A DNA stretch of 64,000 nucleotides from VRUE01 sp963730315 (GCA_963730315.1 CAVSRD010000006.1:124001-188000), one strand, 5' to 3'; shown: positions 35,795-45,183, numbered from the stretch's first letter. The notes: generated by a model not told the origin, from the sequence alone. Numbers and translations: made by a program.

Positions 35795-38185
35795 TCAGGC
35801 GGGCGACGGGATCAGGTCCAGCTCGCGCCAGGGCCCCTCGCCGGCCATCGGCTGGGTACGACCCTCCAGCCAGTCGGACTGGAGGTCGTCGTAGTGCGGG
35901 CTGGCGGGGTGGCCGGACTGGCCGGTGAACATCTGCCAGCGCGAGCGCTCCGGGGCGGCAGGGTCGGCGACCATCCGCCAGCTCGGTGCCCAGACGGCCC
36001 TGTAGGGGTCGTTCGGGTCGTAGGCGATCTGGCTGACGGTCTCCTGGGCGCCCCCCGCCCTCAGCCTGCGGTTGAGCAGGTGGTGCAGCAGCGGGTTCGC
36101 CTCGCCGAGCGCGTGTGGGAACTCCATCTCGTGGACGCGGCCCCAGCGCCAGGCCTCGGGGTCGGGGCCGAAGCGCTCTTCGAGGTCGTCGAGACCGCCC
36201 GCCAGCGCCTCCAGCACCAGCTCGTCCCAGGGCCGCCCGACCAACTCCTCGTCGCCCTCCTCCCAGAGCTTCATCAGGTGCGAGTGCCAGCGCCAGGGCG
36301 AGGTAACGTGCGGGGTGAAGCCGTTGTCGGCGCGGTCCAGCCAGCGCTCGCAGAGGTCGCGGTCGCCGATCGCCTCGCGCGCCACCTCGCGCGCCAGGCG
36401 CAACAGGAAGGCCTGGTAGATCGTCCCGGCGATCGAGTCCGGGTCGAGCCGCCCGTCCCAGCTCCGCAGCCGCTCGACCGCGCTCGTCTCGCGCTGCCCG
36501 GCCGGAGTGAGGCGGCCGAGCCGCCGCGCCGCCTCCAGCCCGGGAATCGAGAGGTTGTCGGACTGCATCGCCTCGAAGCCCTCGACGTCGTGCTCGTCGC
36601 TCGCCCGCAGCAGCTCCTCGATCCGCCGCGCCCGAAAGCCGTCCAGCCACTCGCTGGTGATGTGGTGCGGGTAGTCGTCGCCGACGATCCGGTTGTTGGC
36701 GGTGACGAGGATCCCGCTCTCCGGGTCGACGACCTCCGGCAGGTCCTTGTAGGGGACTTCCCCCTCCCACTCGAACTCGCCGTCCCAGCCCGGCTTCGGC
36801 AGGTCCGGGCAGCCGCCGCGGCGCAGCGGCAGCCTCCCGACAAGCTTGTAGCCGATCGAGCCGTGGCGGTCGGCCCAGACGAGGTTCGAGGCCGGCGAGG
36901 TGTGCCCCTCCAGCATGGCGACCAGCTCCGAGCCCGAGCCGATCCCGTGCAGCTCGAACATCCCCTTGAAAGCGGTCGGGTGGTCGAGCGTCAACCAGCG
37001 CAGGGCGAGCGGCTCGGCCTCGTCGGCGCCGAGCGGCTCGTTGACGAGCGGGCCGTGATGCGTGAGGCGGACCTCGTGTAGCTCGGGCGCCTCGCGGCCC
37101 TTCACCGCGATCTCCTCGCGGACGATCTCCAGCGGCCGCCACTCGCCCTCGAACAGGTAGCGCTCGCCCTCGACCCGCTCGACAAAGAGGTCCTGGACGT
37201 CGGCCATCACGTTGGTGAAGCTCCAGCAGACATCGTTGTTCTGCCCCATGTAGACGCCCGGCATGCCCGGCAGCGAGGCGCCCCGGACGAAGCGGTCGCC
37301 GAGCGTGAGCCCGACCTGGTACCAGATGCCCGGCATGCTCGGCGGCAGGTGCGGGTCGCCGGCGAGCAGCGGCGACCCGGTCGCGCTGAGCGCCCCGCGG
37401 ACCGCCCAGTTGTTGGAGCCGCTCGCCTCGGCGGCCATGCCGACCGCTCGCCGCACCGCGTCGATCTGCTCGGCCAGCGCCAGGCCGTCGCCCGACCAGG
37501 GTTCCCCGGTGACGACAGGGTTGTCAGCCGGGTAGCCGGGGTCGAGCTTGGCCGCCAGCTCCGCGCCCAGGGCACGGGTCATGTCGGCCCGCAACAGCTC
37601 CTTCTCCCAGTTGGTCGAGAGCCCGAAGGCGAGCAGCTTGCCGAGCCCGAGGATGTCGGCCGGGCGCCAGGGCTCGAACTCGAGCCGCAGGAGCTGCATC
37701 TCGAGGGGCCGCGCCCGGGCGCTCGCCGCGGCCGCGTTGACGCCCTCGCAGAAGCGCTCCAGCAGGGCGCGCAGCTCCGGGTCGAGGCCCGCCTCCTCGC
37801 GCTCCGCGGTGCGCCGCATCCCCAGGGTCCGCATCAGCCGGTCGACCGGCAGCCCCTCGGGCCCGGCGAACTCGGAGACGCGGCCGGAGACGACGCGGCG
37901 GTAGAAGTCGAGCTGCCAGAGCCGGTCCTGACCGTGGCAGAAGCCCTCGGCGAACCAGAGGTCGGCGGCATGCTCGGCCTCGACATGGGGAACGCCCCAG
38001 CGGTCGCGCCGCACCCGCACCGCGCCTTCCAACCCGGGCAGCTCGATCGCCCCCTGCTGCCGTGGCAGCGGCCGGCGGGCGAGGAAGTGCCAGAGGACTG
38101 CGGCCGTCGCGGCGGCGAGCCCCGTGCCGGCGGCCCCGGCCACCAGCCCGGCTCGCACCGCCCGCTTGTGTCGTACAGCACTCAC
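35795..38185 (-). CDS. penicillin acylase family Ntn hydrolase
   Basis: 796 residues. An N-terminal hydrophobic segment (residues ~12-35) should export or anchor it. The precursor is alpha chain, spacer, then beta chain starting at Ser257 (GSNNWAV), the autocatalytically exposed nucleophile of the family. Other family segments are DRWGVPHVEAEHAADLWFAEG, DPHLPPSMPGIWYQVGL, and HTSPASNLVWADRHGSIGY near the oxyanion-hole Asn. Known members cleave beta-lactam side chains or acyl-homoserine lactones; the substrate here is unknown. Normal length, no frame problem. Confidence 0.92.
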   Translation of the reverse strand: MSAVRHKRAVRAGLVAGAAGTGLAAATAAVLWHFLARRPLPRQQGAIELPGLEGAVRVRRDRWGVPHVEAEHAADLWFAEGFCHGQDRLWQLDFYRRVVSGRVSEFAGPEGLPVDRLMRTLGMRRTAEREEAGLDPELRALLERFCEGVNAAAASARARPLEMQLLRLEFEPWRPADILGLGKLLAFGLSTNWEKELLRADMTRALGAELAAKLDPGYPADNPVVTGEPWSGDGLALAEQIDAVRRAVGMAAEASGSNNWAVRGALSATGSPLLAGDPHLPPSMPGIWYQVGLTLGDRFVRGASLPGMPGVYMGQNNDVCWSFTNVMADVQDLFVERVEGERYLFEGEWRPLEIVREEIAVKGREAPELHEVRLTHHGPLVNEPLGADEAEPLALRWLTLDHPTAFKGMFELHGIGSGSELVAMLEGHTSPASNLVWADRHGSIGYKLVGRLPLRRGGCPDLPKPGWDGEFEWEGEVPYKDLPEVVDPESGILVTANNRIVGDDYPHHITSEWLDGFRARRIEELLRASDEHDVEGFEAMQSDNLSIPGLEAARRLGRLTPAGQRETSAVERLRSWDGRLDPDSIAGTIYQAFLLRLAREVAREAIGDRDLCERWLDRADNGFTPHVTSPWRWHSHLMKLWEEGDEELVGRPWDELVLEALAGGLDDLEERFGPDPEAWRWGRVHEMEFPHALGEANPLLHHLLNRRLRAGGAQETVSQIAYDPNDPYRAVWAPSWRMVADPAAPERSRWQMFTGQSGHPASPHYDDLQSDWLEGRTQPMAGEGPWRELDLIPSPA

Positions 38186-38201
38186 CCCATGTATGTATCA
38201 G

Positions 38202-38969
38202 TTAACTGGCCAGCTGGCCAGGAATCCGTCCCTCCGCCTCCAGCTTCTGGAGGTGTGCCTCCATCACCAGCGCGGCGGCCGGGCGGACCTCGGCGGGGAC
38301 GTCGTCCCAGACCTCGGCCAGCAGCGCCTCGCGCGAGCACTCGCCTCGGTCCAGAGCCGCGAGCAGGCGGCGCTCGCGCATCTCACGGTGCTCGACGTAC
38401 TCGGTCAGCTTCGCCGCCGGGTCGGTCACCCAGGGGCCGTGCCCGGCGCAGATCAGCTCCAGGGGCTCGGCCTGGAGAAGGCGCAGCGAGTCCATGTAGG
38501 CGGCGAGCGAGCCGCCCTCGGGCGCCACGAAGGTCGAGCCCTCGCCTAGCACCAGGTCGCCGCTGAAGCAGACCCGATCGGCGGTGAGGAGGCAGACGTG
38601 GTCGGCGGCGTGGCCGGGGGTTGCGAGGACGCGCAGGCCGGCCTGCTCCTCGCCGCCTGCGGGCAGCACGACCGGCGGGCGCGTTCCCGACCGCTCCGCT
38701 AGCGCCGCCAGCGTCTCCGCCCCGTCAGCGTGGTCGCCATGCGAGTGCGTCAGCAGGATCGTCCCGACCCCCCCGCGCTCTTCTGCCGCCGCCAGCACCG
38801 CCTCCAAGTGACCGGCGTCGTCCGGCCCCGGATCGATCACCGCGCAGGGCCCTGACCCGTACAGATAGGTGTTCGTCCCTTGCAGGGTCATCGGCCCCGG
38901 ATTCGGCGCGACGATCCGCGCTATCTCGGGGTGCCCCGGGGCCTCAGCTTGCTCGACTGGCGAATTCAT
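38202..38969 (-). CDS. MBL-fold metallo-hydrolase (LACTB2-like)
   Basis: 255 residues. The N-terminus PNPGPMTLQGTNTYLYG is typical of the LACTB2/glyoxalase II-like group. The dinuclear metal motif is THSHGDHADG (His75, His77, Asp79, His80), followed by TPGHAADHVC, FSGDLVL and CAGHGPW. The C-terminal ~70 residues look like a small winged-helix region, as in LACTB2. The ATG lies within a long hairpin (38951-39002) and has no visible Shine-Dalgarno; in-frame stop codons upstream exclude an earlier start. Confidence 0.87.
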   Translation of the reverse strand: MNSPVEQAEAPGHPEIARIVAPNPGPMTLQGTNTYLYGSGPCAVIDPGPDDAGHLEAVLAAAEERGGVGTILLTHSHGDHADGAETLAALAERSGTRPPVVLPAGGEEQAGLRVLATPGHAADHVCLLTADRVCFSGDLVLGEGSTFVAPEGGSLAAYMDSLRLLQAEPLELICAGHGPWVTDPAAKLTEYVEHREMRERRLLAALDRGECSREALLAEVWDDVPAEVRPAAALVMEAHLQKLEAEGRIPGQLAS

Positions 38970-39002
38970 GACCCTATGGGGTCATCAAATCGCCAGTCGA
39001 GC
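38951..39002. promoter_or_regulatory. 52-nt hairpin covering the start codon of the MBL gene
   Basis: Perfect inverted repeat of 13 nt (GCTCGACTGGCGA at 38951-38963 with its complement at 38990-39002) enclosing a second 7-bp stem (ATGACCC 38968-38974 with GGGTCAT 38979-38985), separated by a 4x4 internal loop. It fills the gap between the pafBC-like stop (39010) and the first codons of the MBL gene. On the minus strand an 11-codon mini-ORF (39006-38974, MGSTGDLMTP) starts at its foot and stops in its loop. It could sequester the start codon, terminate read-through, or bind a dimeric protein as duplex DNA. Confidence 0.7.
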
Positions 39003-39009
39003 CCATGGA

Positions 39010-41061
39010 TCAGCCCGCAACCTCTTCGGCGATTGCCCGGCGGGCCTCCTCAGGCTCGAGCACCACGAGGTCGCCCGCGCCGCGGAGGATCTCCCGCACC
39101 AGCCACGAGGTCCCCGCGTACGGCAGCTCGACGACGACCGCGCCGTCGGCCAGCTCCTCGACCACGGTGCGCTCCTCGCGCAGCCAGCGGGCCCGCTCGG
39201 GAGAGACCCAGACGCGGGCGACCTGCGCGGTCGGCACCTCGCCGTCGGCCATCCAGCCCTCGACCCCCGCCATCTCCTCGACATCGGACCGCGGCTCGAA
39301 GGTCTCGCCGCTCGCCTTCGCCTCCTTGATTCGGTCGAGCTTGAAGTGGCGGATGCCGCCTTTGGTCAGGTCGTAGCACTCGGCGTACCACCCCTCGCGG
39401 CCGTTCTCCAGGCGGTAGGGCTCTACGCGCCGCTTGGTGAACTGGTCCTCGTTCTCCTTGTAGTACTGGATCTCCAGCACGCGGCGAGCGCCGATCGCCT
39501 CGTTGACGGCGTGGGCCACCTCGACGTCGTCGCCACCGCCGGCAGCGATCTCCAGCCCCTCCTCGGAAGGATCGTGGCCGAGCGCCGTGACGATCTTCTC
39601 GCGGGCGCTCTGCAGGCCGCCCTGCGGCAGGCGGTCGCCGAACAGGTCGATCGCCGCAACCAGCGCCTTCGCCTCGAGTGGCAGCAGCCGCGCCGGCCGG
39701 GCGAAGTTGTCGCCGTAGGGCTCGGAGTCGACCTCGATCTCGTCGCCCTGGATTTCGGCGTAGAGGACGTAGGTGCCGCCGCCGAAGTTGACGACGTTGA
39801 GCAGGTCGATGTCCTCCTGCAGCTCCTCGGCGGTCAGCTCGAGCCGCTGCCGCAGCTCGGAGACGCGCAGCCGCTCGCCCCGCTTGGCCGAGTCGATCAG
39901 CAGGCCGGCGAGGGTGACGAGCCGGGCGAAGCGCTCCGGGCGGATCGCCGCCTCGCCGCGGCCGTTGGCGCGGGAGCGGCGCGGCGCCTCGCGCAGCGGC
40001 CGCTCGACCGTCTCCGCCGGCTCGAAGCCGTTCCCGTGGCGGGAGTGGAGCAGGCCGAGCCGGCCGTCGGCCTCTTCGCTCAGCTCCTCGGGCGCCAGCA
40101 CCTGGGCGTTCTGGCGCCAGCGCAGCACCCAGGCGATCAGCTCCCGCGCCGACGCGTAGGGCGTCTCGAAGATCGAGCCCTTGCCCGGCGCCGCGTCGGC
40201 CTTCCTGGCCGAGCGCAGTTCGCCGTAGGCACCGAAGTCGCGCTCGATCAGCCAGGCAATCCGATCGCGGACGAAGATCTTCGCGGTGCCGCGGATCTCG
40301 CCCAGCTGCCAGTCGGCGCGCTGGCCGTAATCGCGGCGGTCGAAATCCTCGGGCGGGTTGAAGTCGTGCTCGGCCTTCGAGGCGTAGCCGACCTTGCCCT
40401 GGATCCGGGAGAGGCGGAAGACCCGCACTGCGTCGCGCTCGTGCGCGAAGCCGATCAGGTAGAACTGGCCGGAGCGGAAGACCAGGTGGTAGGGGTCGAC
40501 CTTGCGCTTGTCGGTCTCGTCGCGCTCCATCGTGTAATAGGTGAACTCGACCGTCTTGCGGCGCGAGATCGCTGTCTCGATCTTCGAGAGGCGCTGCGAG
40601 AGGTCGCGTCCGCCGGCCGACGCGGTCATCGCCATCTCGACCGGCGCCCGTTCGCCCTCGCTGACCGGATTCGGGTGACCCCAGGCGACCTGCTGGAGGG
40701 CGAGCCGCAGCGGCTCGGCGTAGGCGAAGCCGCCGTCGCTGAGCAACGACAGCGCCGTGCTAAGCGAGGCCAGCTCGTCGTCGTCGAACTCGATCGGGTC
40801 GAGGTAGAAGTTCTCGGGGGGAAGGGAGTAGAGCTCCGCCTCGAAGAAGCCCTCGCCCGGTTTCTCGACCCCGAGCTCGATGCCGAGGCTTTCCAGCTCG
40901 GCCCGGTCGGCGTAGAAACGGCGCGCGAAGGCGTCGTCGTTCATGTCGCTGTAGCCCTCGACCTCGCGCTTGATCTCCAGGGCCGAGACCGGCCTCCCCT
41001 GGGCCATCAGGAAGGAGATCAGCGAGAGCTGGCGGATCAGCTTCTCGGTGTCCTTCGCCAC
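39010..41061 (-). CDS. fused PafB-PafC-like WYL-domain transcriptional regulator
   Basis: 683 residues, GTG start. It contains two tandem HTH-WYL units. Unit 1: HTH ~1-75, then WYL with VEFTYYTMERDE and VDPYHLVFRSGQFYLIGF. Unit 2: from ~340, with ERFARLVTLAGLLID as HTH, then VLEIQYYKENED and VEPYRLENGREGWYAECY. In actinobacteria PafBC activates the LexA-independent DNA-damage response, and naturally fused PafBC proteins are known. The usual proteasome-accessory neighbours are not in this window; it is followed by the MBL gene. Confidence 0.88.
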   Translation of the reverse strand: MAKDTEKLIRQLSLISFLMAQGRPVSALEIKREVEGYSDMNDDAFARRFYADRAELESLGIELGVEKPGEGFFEAELYSLPPENFYLDPIEFDDDELASLSTALSLLSDGGFAYAEPLRLALQQVAWGHPNPVSEGERAPVEMAMTASAGGRDLSQRLSKIETAISRRKTVEFTYYTMERDETDKRKVDPYHLVFRSGQFYLIGFAHERDAVRVFRLSRIQGKVGYASKAEHDFNPPEDFDRRDYGQRADWQLGEIRGTAKIFVRDRIAWLIERDFGAYGELRSARKADAAPGKGSIFETPYASARELIAWVLRWRQNAQVLAPEELSEEADGRLGLLHSRHGNGFEPAETVERPLREAPRRSRANGRGEAAIRPERFARLVTLAGLLIDSAKRGERLRVSELRQRLELTAEELQEDIDLLNVVNFGGGTYVLYAEIQGDEIEVDSEPYGDNFARPARLLPLEAKALVAAIDLFGDRLPQGGLQSAREKIVTALGHDPSEEGLEIAAGGGDDVEVAHAVNEAIGARRVLEIQYYKENEDQFTKRRVEPYRLENGREGWYAECYDLTKGGIRHFKLDRIKEAKASGETFEPRSDVEEMAGVEGWMADGEVPTAQVARVWVSPERARWLREERTVVEELADGAVVVELPYAGTSWLVREILRGAGDLVVLEPEEARRAIAEEVAG

Positions 41062-41146
41062 AGCCGCAGGATAGTGAGGGGGGCCTCCTCGCCCTCCTGC
41101 CGCAACGGTCTAAGTCCGCATTTTGGCGACTTCCGAACGGGCCCCG

Positions 41147-42169
41147 TCAGGCGGCGGCCCGGTCGCCGAAGTAGGCCGAACCGGAAAGCGCCCGGTCGAA
41201 GGCCGACCAGGACTCTCCCGCCGGAAGCTCGCGCTCGAGGCGGTCGAAGCTGCCGAGCCGGCCGCCGAGGTTGTCGATCATGTGGACGAGGACGGCCTCG
41301 CGGGTGGCGGGAAGGACCGGCGAGCCGTGCTCGAGCGAGCCGTGGTGGCTGAGGATGACGTGGAGGACGGCTTGGGCGAGCGAGGGGTCGAAGCCGGGGA
41401 TCTCCTCGATCTGGCGGCGCACCGTGTAGTAACCGAGCGCGATCTCGCCCTGCAGGCGGCCGGCGTCGGTGAGGTCGATCGCCAGCGGGTCTTCGTTGTA
41501 GGCCTCGGTCTTGCCGATGTCGTGCAGCAGCGCGCCGGCGACCGCGACCTCGCGGTCGATACCGGGGAAGAAGTTGGCGGCGGCGCTGACCGCCTGGGCG
41601 ACCGAGACCGTGTGCTCGAGCAGGCCGTGGCGATAGGCCTGGTGGTAGAGCTTGGCGGCCGGCGCGTCGCGGAAGCGGGCCCAGATCTCAGAGCCCTCGC
41701 CGAAGAAGCGCTCGAGCAGCTCGCGCAGCTGCGGCTCCTGGACGGTGTCCAGCAGCTGGCGCAGTTTGCCTTCCAGGCTCTCCAGCGGGGCCTCCGACTC
41801 GGCGGCCAGATCGCCGCTCTCGTACTCGCCGGGCGCCGCCTCGCGGAGCTCGGAGAGCTTGATCTTCGCCCCCCAGCGCTCGCTCACCTCGAATACGCCG
41901 GCGACGAAGACCGGCGTGCCGGGAGCGGCGAGCGCATAGCGCGCCTCGGCGTCCTCCCAGGAGACCGCCTCGACACTGCCCGTCGCGTCGCCCAGCGCGA
42001 GCCGCAGCCAGGGCTCGCCGTTGCGCTTGCGGCGCAGCTCGCGCTCGCGCACCGCGTAGACCCCCTCGACGCGCTGGCCGTCCTCGAGGTCCCGCAGGGG
42101 CACCCGGCCCCGGGCCGGAGCCTCTGCGATTTCCGTCTCCAGTGAGTCCGAAAGGGCCTGCTGGGTCAT
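41147..42169 (-). CDS. OB-fold/HD-domain nuclease, YhaM-like 3'-5' exoribonuclease
   Basis: 340 residues. The N-terminal OB fold (~25-110; VEGVYAVRERELRRKRNGEP, ISWED-like VSWEDAE) is followed by an HD phosphohydrolase domain with the metal ligands HGLLEHT (His181, His186), ALLHDIGK (His216-Asp217) and SHHG (His275-His276). This architecture matches YhaM/CBF1, a 3'-5' exonuclease acting on RNA and ssDNA. The 85-bp gap to the pafBC-like gene probably carries that gene's promoter. Stands upstream of pafBC on the same strand. Confidence 0.85.
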   Translation of the reverse strand: MTQQALSDSLETEIAEAPARGRVPLRDLEDGQRVEGVYAVRERELRRKRNGEPWLRLALGDATGSVEAVSWEDAEARYALAAPGTPVFVAGVFEVSERWGAKIKLSELREAAPGEYESGDLAAESEAPLESLEGKLRQLLDTVQEPQLRELLERFFGEGSEIWARFRDAPAAKLYHQAYRHGLLEHTVSVAQAVSAAANFFPGIDREVAVAGALLHDIGKTEAYNEDPLAIDLTDAGRLQGEIALGYYTVRRQIEEIPGFDPSLAQAVLHVILSHHGSLEHGSPVLPATREAVLVHMIDNLGGRLGSFDRLERELPAGESWSAFDRALSGSAYFGDRAAA

Positions 42170-42212
42170 CCCCCGATCACGGTAGAGACGGGTGCGGACG
42201 CTTCGTCTCAGA

Positions 42213-43703
42213 TCAGACGCCGGCCGGCGCCTCCGCGGCCGCAGCGGTGCGGCCGAGGCCGGTCGCGACCTTCGCCCCCAGCTCGGGGTCGACGTTGGCC
42301 CAGTACTCGACGACGCGATCCTGGATCGCCGCCGTCACCCCGTCGCCGGCGTGCCCGACGATATTCCCGACCAGGTGATCGCGATCGGTGTCGTCCATCA
42401 CCTCGCGGTAGAGCGCCCCCGCCTGGCCGAAGTCGTCGTCCTCGGCGTGCACCGCGTTGGCGTAGCGGCCGATCTCGTCGCCCTCCACCGACCAGGTCAG
42501 GTCGGCCCCCTGGGTCGGGTCGGCCACCGGCCCGCCGTAAGAGTTCGGCGCGTAGGGAGGCTGGTCGCCGGAGTGGTGGTAGGTCATCGGCCCGTCCTGG
42601 TTGTAGGAGTGGATCTCGGACTTGGGCGAGTTGACCGGGAGCTGCTCGTAGTTGGCGCCGATCCGGTGCAGGTGGGTGTCGTGGTAGGAGAAGATCCGCC
42701 CCATCAGCATCTTGTCGGGGCTGAGGCCGATCCCCGCCACCAGGTTCGACGGCGAGAAGCCGGACTGCTCGACCTCGGCGAAGAAGTGCTCCGGGTTGCG
42801 GTCCAGCACCATGCGGCCGACCTGAATCGGCGGGTAATCGCCGTGCGGCCAGACCTTGGTGAGGTCGAAGGGGTTGAACCGGTAGTCGGCGGCGTCGGCG
42901 AACGGCATCACCTGGACCTCGAGCCGCCATTCGGGCGCTTCGCCCCGGTCGATCGCGCGGCGCAGGTCGCGGCGGTGCAGGTCGGGATCCTCGGAGGCCA
43001 TCTCGTTCGCCTCCGCTTCGGTCAGGTTCTCGATCCCCTGCGCGGTCTTGAAGTGGTACTTGATCCAGAACTTCTCCCCCGACGCGTTGATCCACGAGAA
43101 GGAGTGGCTTCCGTAGCCGTTCATGTGACGGTAACTGCGCGGCGTGCCGCGGTCCGACATCAGGATCGTCACTTGGTGGGTGCTCTCCGGCGAGAGGGTC
43201 CAGAAGTCCCACTGCATGTCGTTGGAACGCATCCCGGTGTCGGGCAGACGCTTCTGCGAGTGAATGAAGTCCGAGAACTTGGAGGCGTCGCGGACGAAGA
43301 AGACCGGGGTGTTGTTGCCGACCAGGTCGTAGTTGCCTTGCTCGGTGTAGAACTTCAGCGCGAAGCCGCGCGGGTCGCGCGCCGTGTCCGGAGAGCCCTG
43401 CTCGCCGGCAACGGTCGAGAAGCGGGCAAACATCGGGGTGCGCGCACCGGGCTGAAACAGACCTGCCTTGGTGAACTGGCTGACGTCCTCGGTCACCTCG
43501 AAGAAGCCGTGGGCGCCGCTCCCCTTGGCGTGCACGACCCGCTCCGGGACGCGCTCGCGGTTGAAGTGCTGCATCTTCTGGACCGTGTAGTGGTCGTGCA
43601 GCACGGTCGGGCCCTGCTCGCCGACGGTCAGCGAGCGCTCGTCGCTCGCCGCCGGGATCCCCGAGTCGGTGGTGGTGGTCGGGCGCTTCTTCTCGTCGCT
43701 CAT
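42213..43703 (-). CDS. monofunctional haem catalase (small-subunit type)
   Basis: 496 residues; decomposes H2O2 to water and oxygen. Active-site His58 in RVVHAKGSGAHG, distal Asn in LVGNNTPVFF (~130-131), and the proximal haem ligand Tyr340 in RIFSYHDTHLHR. The length and the C-terminal VGNIVGHAGDGV tail fit clade 3 catalases. Its ATG overlaps the stop of the DUF190 gene by 4 bp, making it the last gene of the fluoride-riboswitch operon unless it has its own internal promoter. Confidence 0.95.
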   Translation of the reverse strand: MSDEKKRPTTTTDSGIPAASDERSLTVGEQGPTVLHDHYTVQKMQHFNRERVPERVVHAKGSGAHGFFEVTEDVSQFTKAGLFQPGARTPMFARFSTVAGEQGSPDTARDPRGFALKFYTEQGNYDLVGNNTPVFFVRDASKFSDFIHSQKRLPDTGMRSNDMQWDFWTLSPESTHQVTILMSDRGTPRSYRHMNGYGSHSFSWINASGEKFWIKYHFKTAQGIENLTEAEANEMASEDPDLHRRDLRRAIDRGEAPEWRLEVQVMPFADAADYRFNPFDLTKVWPHGDYPPIQVGRMVLDRNPEHFFAEVEQSGFSPSNLVAGIGLSPDKMLMGRIFSYHDTHLHRIGANYEQLPVNSPKSEIHSYNQDGPMTYHHSGDQPPYAPNSYGGPVADPTQGADLTWSVEGDEIGRYANAVHAEDDDFGQAGALYREVMDDTDRDHLVGNIVGHAGDGVTAAIQDRVVEYWANVDPELGAKVATGLGRTAAAAEAPAGV

Positions 43704-44821
43704 CGCTGCATCGTCCTTCCTGCTGATTTCTCGGTCTCCTCAATCGTAGACAGTCGCAGCCCGCCCTCGAGGTGACCGCCGGGGCCGCTGATCCGCAGCG
43801 CCGGGACCGTCTCCGCGGTCAGCAGGCCGGTCTCCGCGGTCAGCTCGGCGGCGACCTCGAACCAGCGCTCGCAACGGGACGGCGCGTCGACGATCGCAGT
43901 GACGATCGGGACGTGGCGGCGCAGCGCCAGCAGCCGGTCGCCGTGTGGCGCGTGGTCGCCGTGGTAGCCCCAGACGCCGCGCAGCGCCGTTGCTCCGGAG
44001 GCGCCCTCGGCCCGCAGGCGTCGGACCAGCTCCAGGTGCAGGGCGCGGCCGCGGTGCTCGGAGCGCTCCGAGCAGTAGACCATCAGCTTCGTCCACAGGT
44101 TCAGCCCGGCCGCGTCGCGGTCCGGCAGCGCACGGGGACGGGCCAGCGCGCGGCCGTCGCGCCTGCAGACGCGGATCGCCTCCAGGGTGGCCAGCGGCCG
44201 CTCCATCGTGGCGTCCAGCTCGGCCAGGGCGGCGGCGATCGACCCGCGCTCCCCGACCGCGATCGCCATCGCCGGCACGGCCGCGTTTCCCGAGAAGAAT
44301 CCGGCCCTGCGCCGCTCACCGCGCACCGTGCCGTCGACGCCGAGCACGACGGTGGCGCCCGCCACCCCGTGGCGGTGCAGCGCCGCGACCACGGCGACGT
44401 GGGCGGGGGCGCCGCGGAGGCGCTGCCGCCGACCGACGTAGACGGTCAGCTTCACCTCCTCGTGCGGCTCGCCCTCCGGACCGTGGCCGTCGGCGGCGAA
44501 GCGGGCCCGCTCCAGGGTGAGGAGGCCGTCGCCGGCCATCGCGACCAGCTCCGGTACGACCGCTTCGATCCGCTCGCGGCCGTCGACCGCGACGGCGACC
44601 AGGGGCAGGTCCTCGGAGAGCGACAGCAGGCGGTCGGTTTGCAGGCGCTGCCCCGCCCCGAACCCCTCTGCCCCGCGCAGCAGCACGCTGGTCGCCAGCG
44701 CCCGCCGCTCGAACAGGTCGAGGATCGCCGCCGAGAGGAAGCGGCCGTCGTGGCGGTCGTGCTCACCGAAGTAGAAGGTGAGCTTGACGGCGTCGCCGCC
44801 GGGAGACGCCGCGCCGCTCAC
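43700..44821 (-). CDS. protein of three tandem DUF190 (PII-like) domains
   Basis: 373 residues containing three copies of the ~100-residue DUF190 fold, starting near residues 12 (VKLTFYFGEHDRHDGRFLSA), 123 (VKLTVYVGRRQRLRGAPAHV) and 243 (WTKLMVYCSERSEHRGRALH). Each ends in a PLVAVAVD/AMAIAVG/PIVTAIVD strand. DUF190 proteins are PII-like and often encoded beside crcB, usually as single domains. Starts at GTG 44821, overlapping the crcB stop (GTGA). Probably a cytoplasmic partner or regulator of the fluoride exporter. Copy 3 is best conserved; copy 2 is the most diverged. Confidence 0.85.
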   Translation of the reverse strand: MSGAASPGGDAVKLTFYFGEHDRHDGRFLSAAILDLFERRALATSVLLRGAEGFGAGQRLQTDRLLSLSEDLPLVAVAVDGRERIEAVVPELVAMAGDGLLTLERARFAADGHGPEGEPHEEVKLTVYVGRRQRLRGAPAHVAVVAALHRHGVAGATVVLGVDGTVRGERRRAGFFSGNAAVPAMAIAVGERGSIAAALAELDATMERPLATLEAIRVCRRDGRALARPRALPDRDAAGLNLWTKLMVYCSERSEHRGRALHLELVRRLRAEGASGATALRGVWGYHGDHAPHGDRLLALRRHVPIVTAIVDAPSRCERWFEVAAELTAETGLLTAETVPALRISGPGGHLEGGLRLSTIEETEKSAGRTMQR

Positions 44822-45183
44822 AGCACGGCTCCCAGCCAGTGACCGAGCGTCAGCGCCGCCAGCCCGGCGAGCAGCGAGAGGCCGACGTTGAGCCAGAGCA
44901 GCGTCGCGCGGCCCGCCTCGCCGAGCCGCTGCGACTCGAACATCCAGGTCGAGAAGGTCGTATAGGACCCGAGTCCGCCGCCGGCGACGATCGTCAGCGT
45001 GGCGCCGTGCAGGGCGGCGCCGGCGAGCAGGCCGAGCGCCGCGGCGCCGCTCAGGTTGACGGCCAGCGTGCCGACCGGGAAGGGCCCGGCGGCCCGCTCG
45101 GCCAGCGCCGCGTCGAAGAGGAAGCGGGCGAGCGCTCCGACCCCGCCGAGCATGGCGACGGCGATCCAAACGGCGGCGTTCAT
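44818..45183 (-). CDS. crcB: CrcB/Fluc fluoride channel subunit (distal copy)
   Basis: 121 residues with four hydrophobic helices. Family motifs: GGVGALARFLF, GTLAVNLSGAAALGLL (conserved Asn for fluoride passage) and GGGLGSYTTFSTWMFE (the TFSTF-like Phe-box region). With the neighbouring copy it probably forms a heterodimeric dual-topology Fluc channel that releases cytoplasmic fluoride. ATG 45183 overlaps the preceding crcB stop by 4 bp. Confidence 0.92.
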   Translation of the reverse strand: MNAAVWIAVAMLGGVGALARFLFDAALAERAAGPFPVGTLAVNLSGAAALGLLAGAALHGATLTIVAGGGLGSYTTFSTWMFESQRLGEAGRATLLWLNVGLSLLAGLAALTLGHWLGAVL

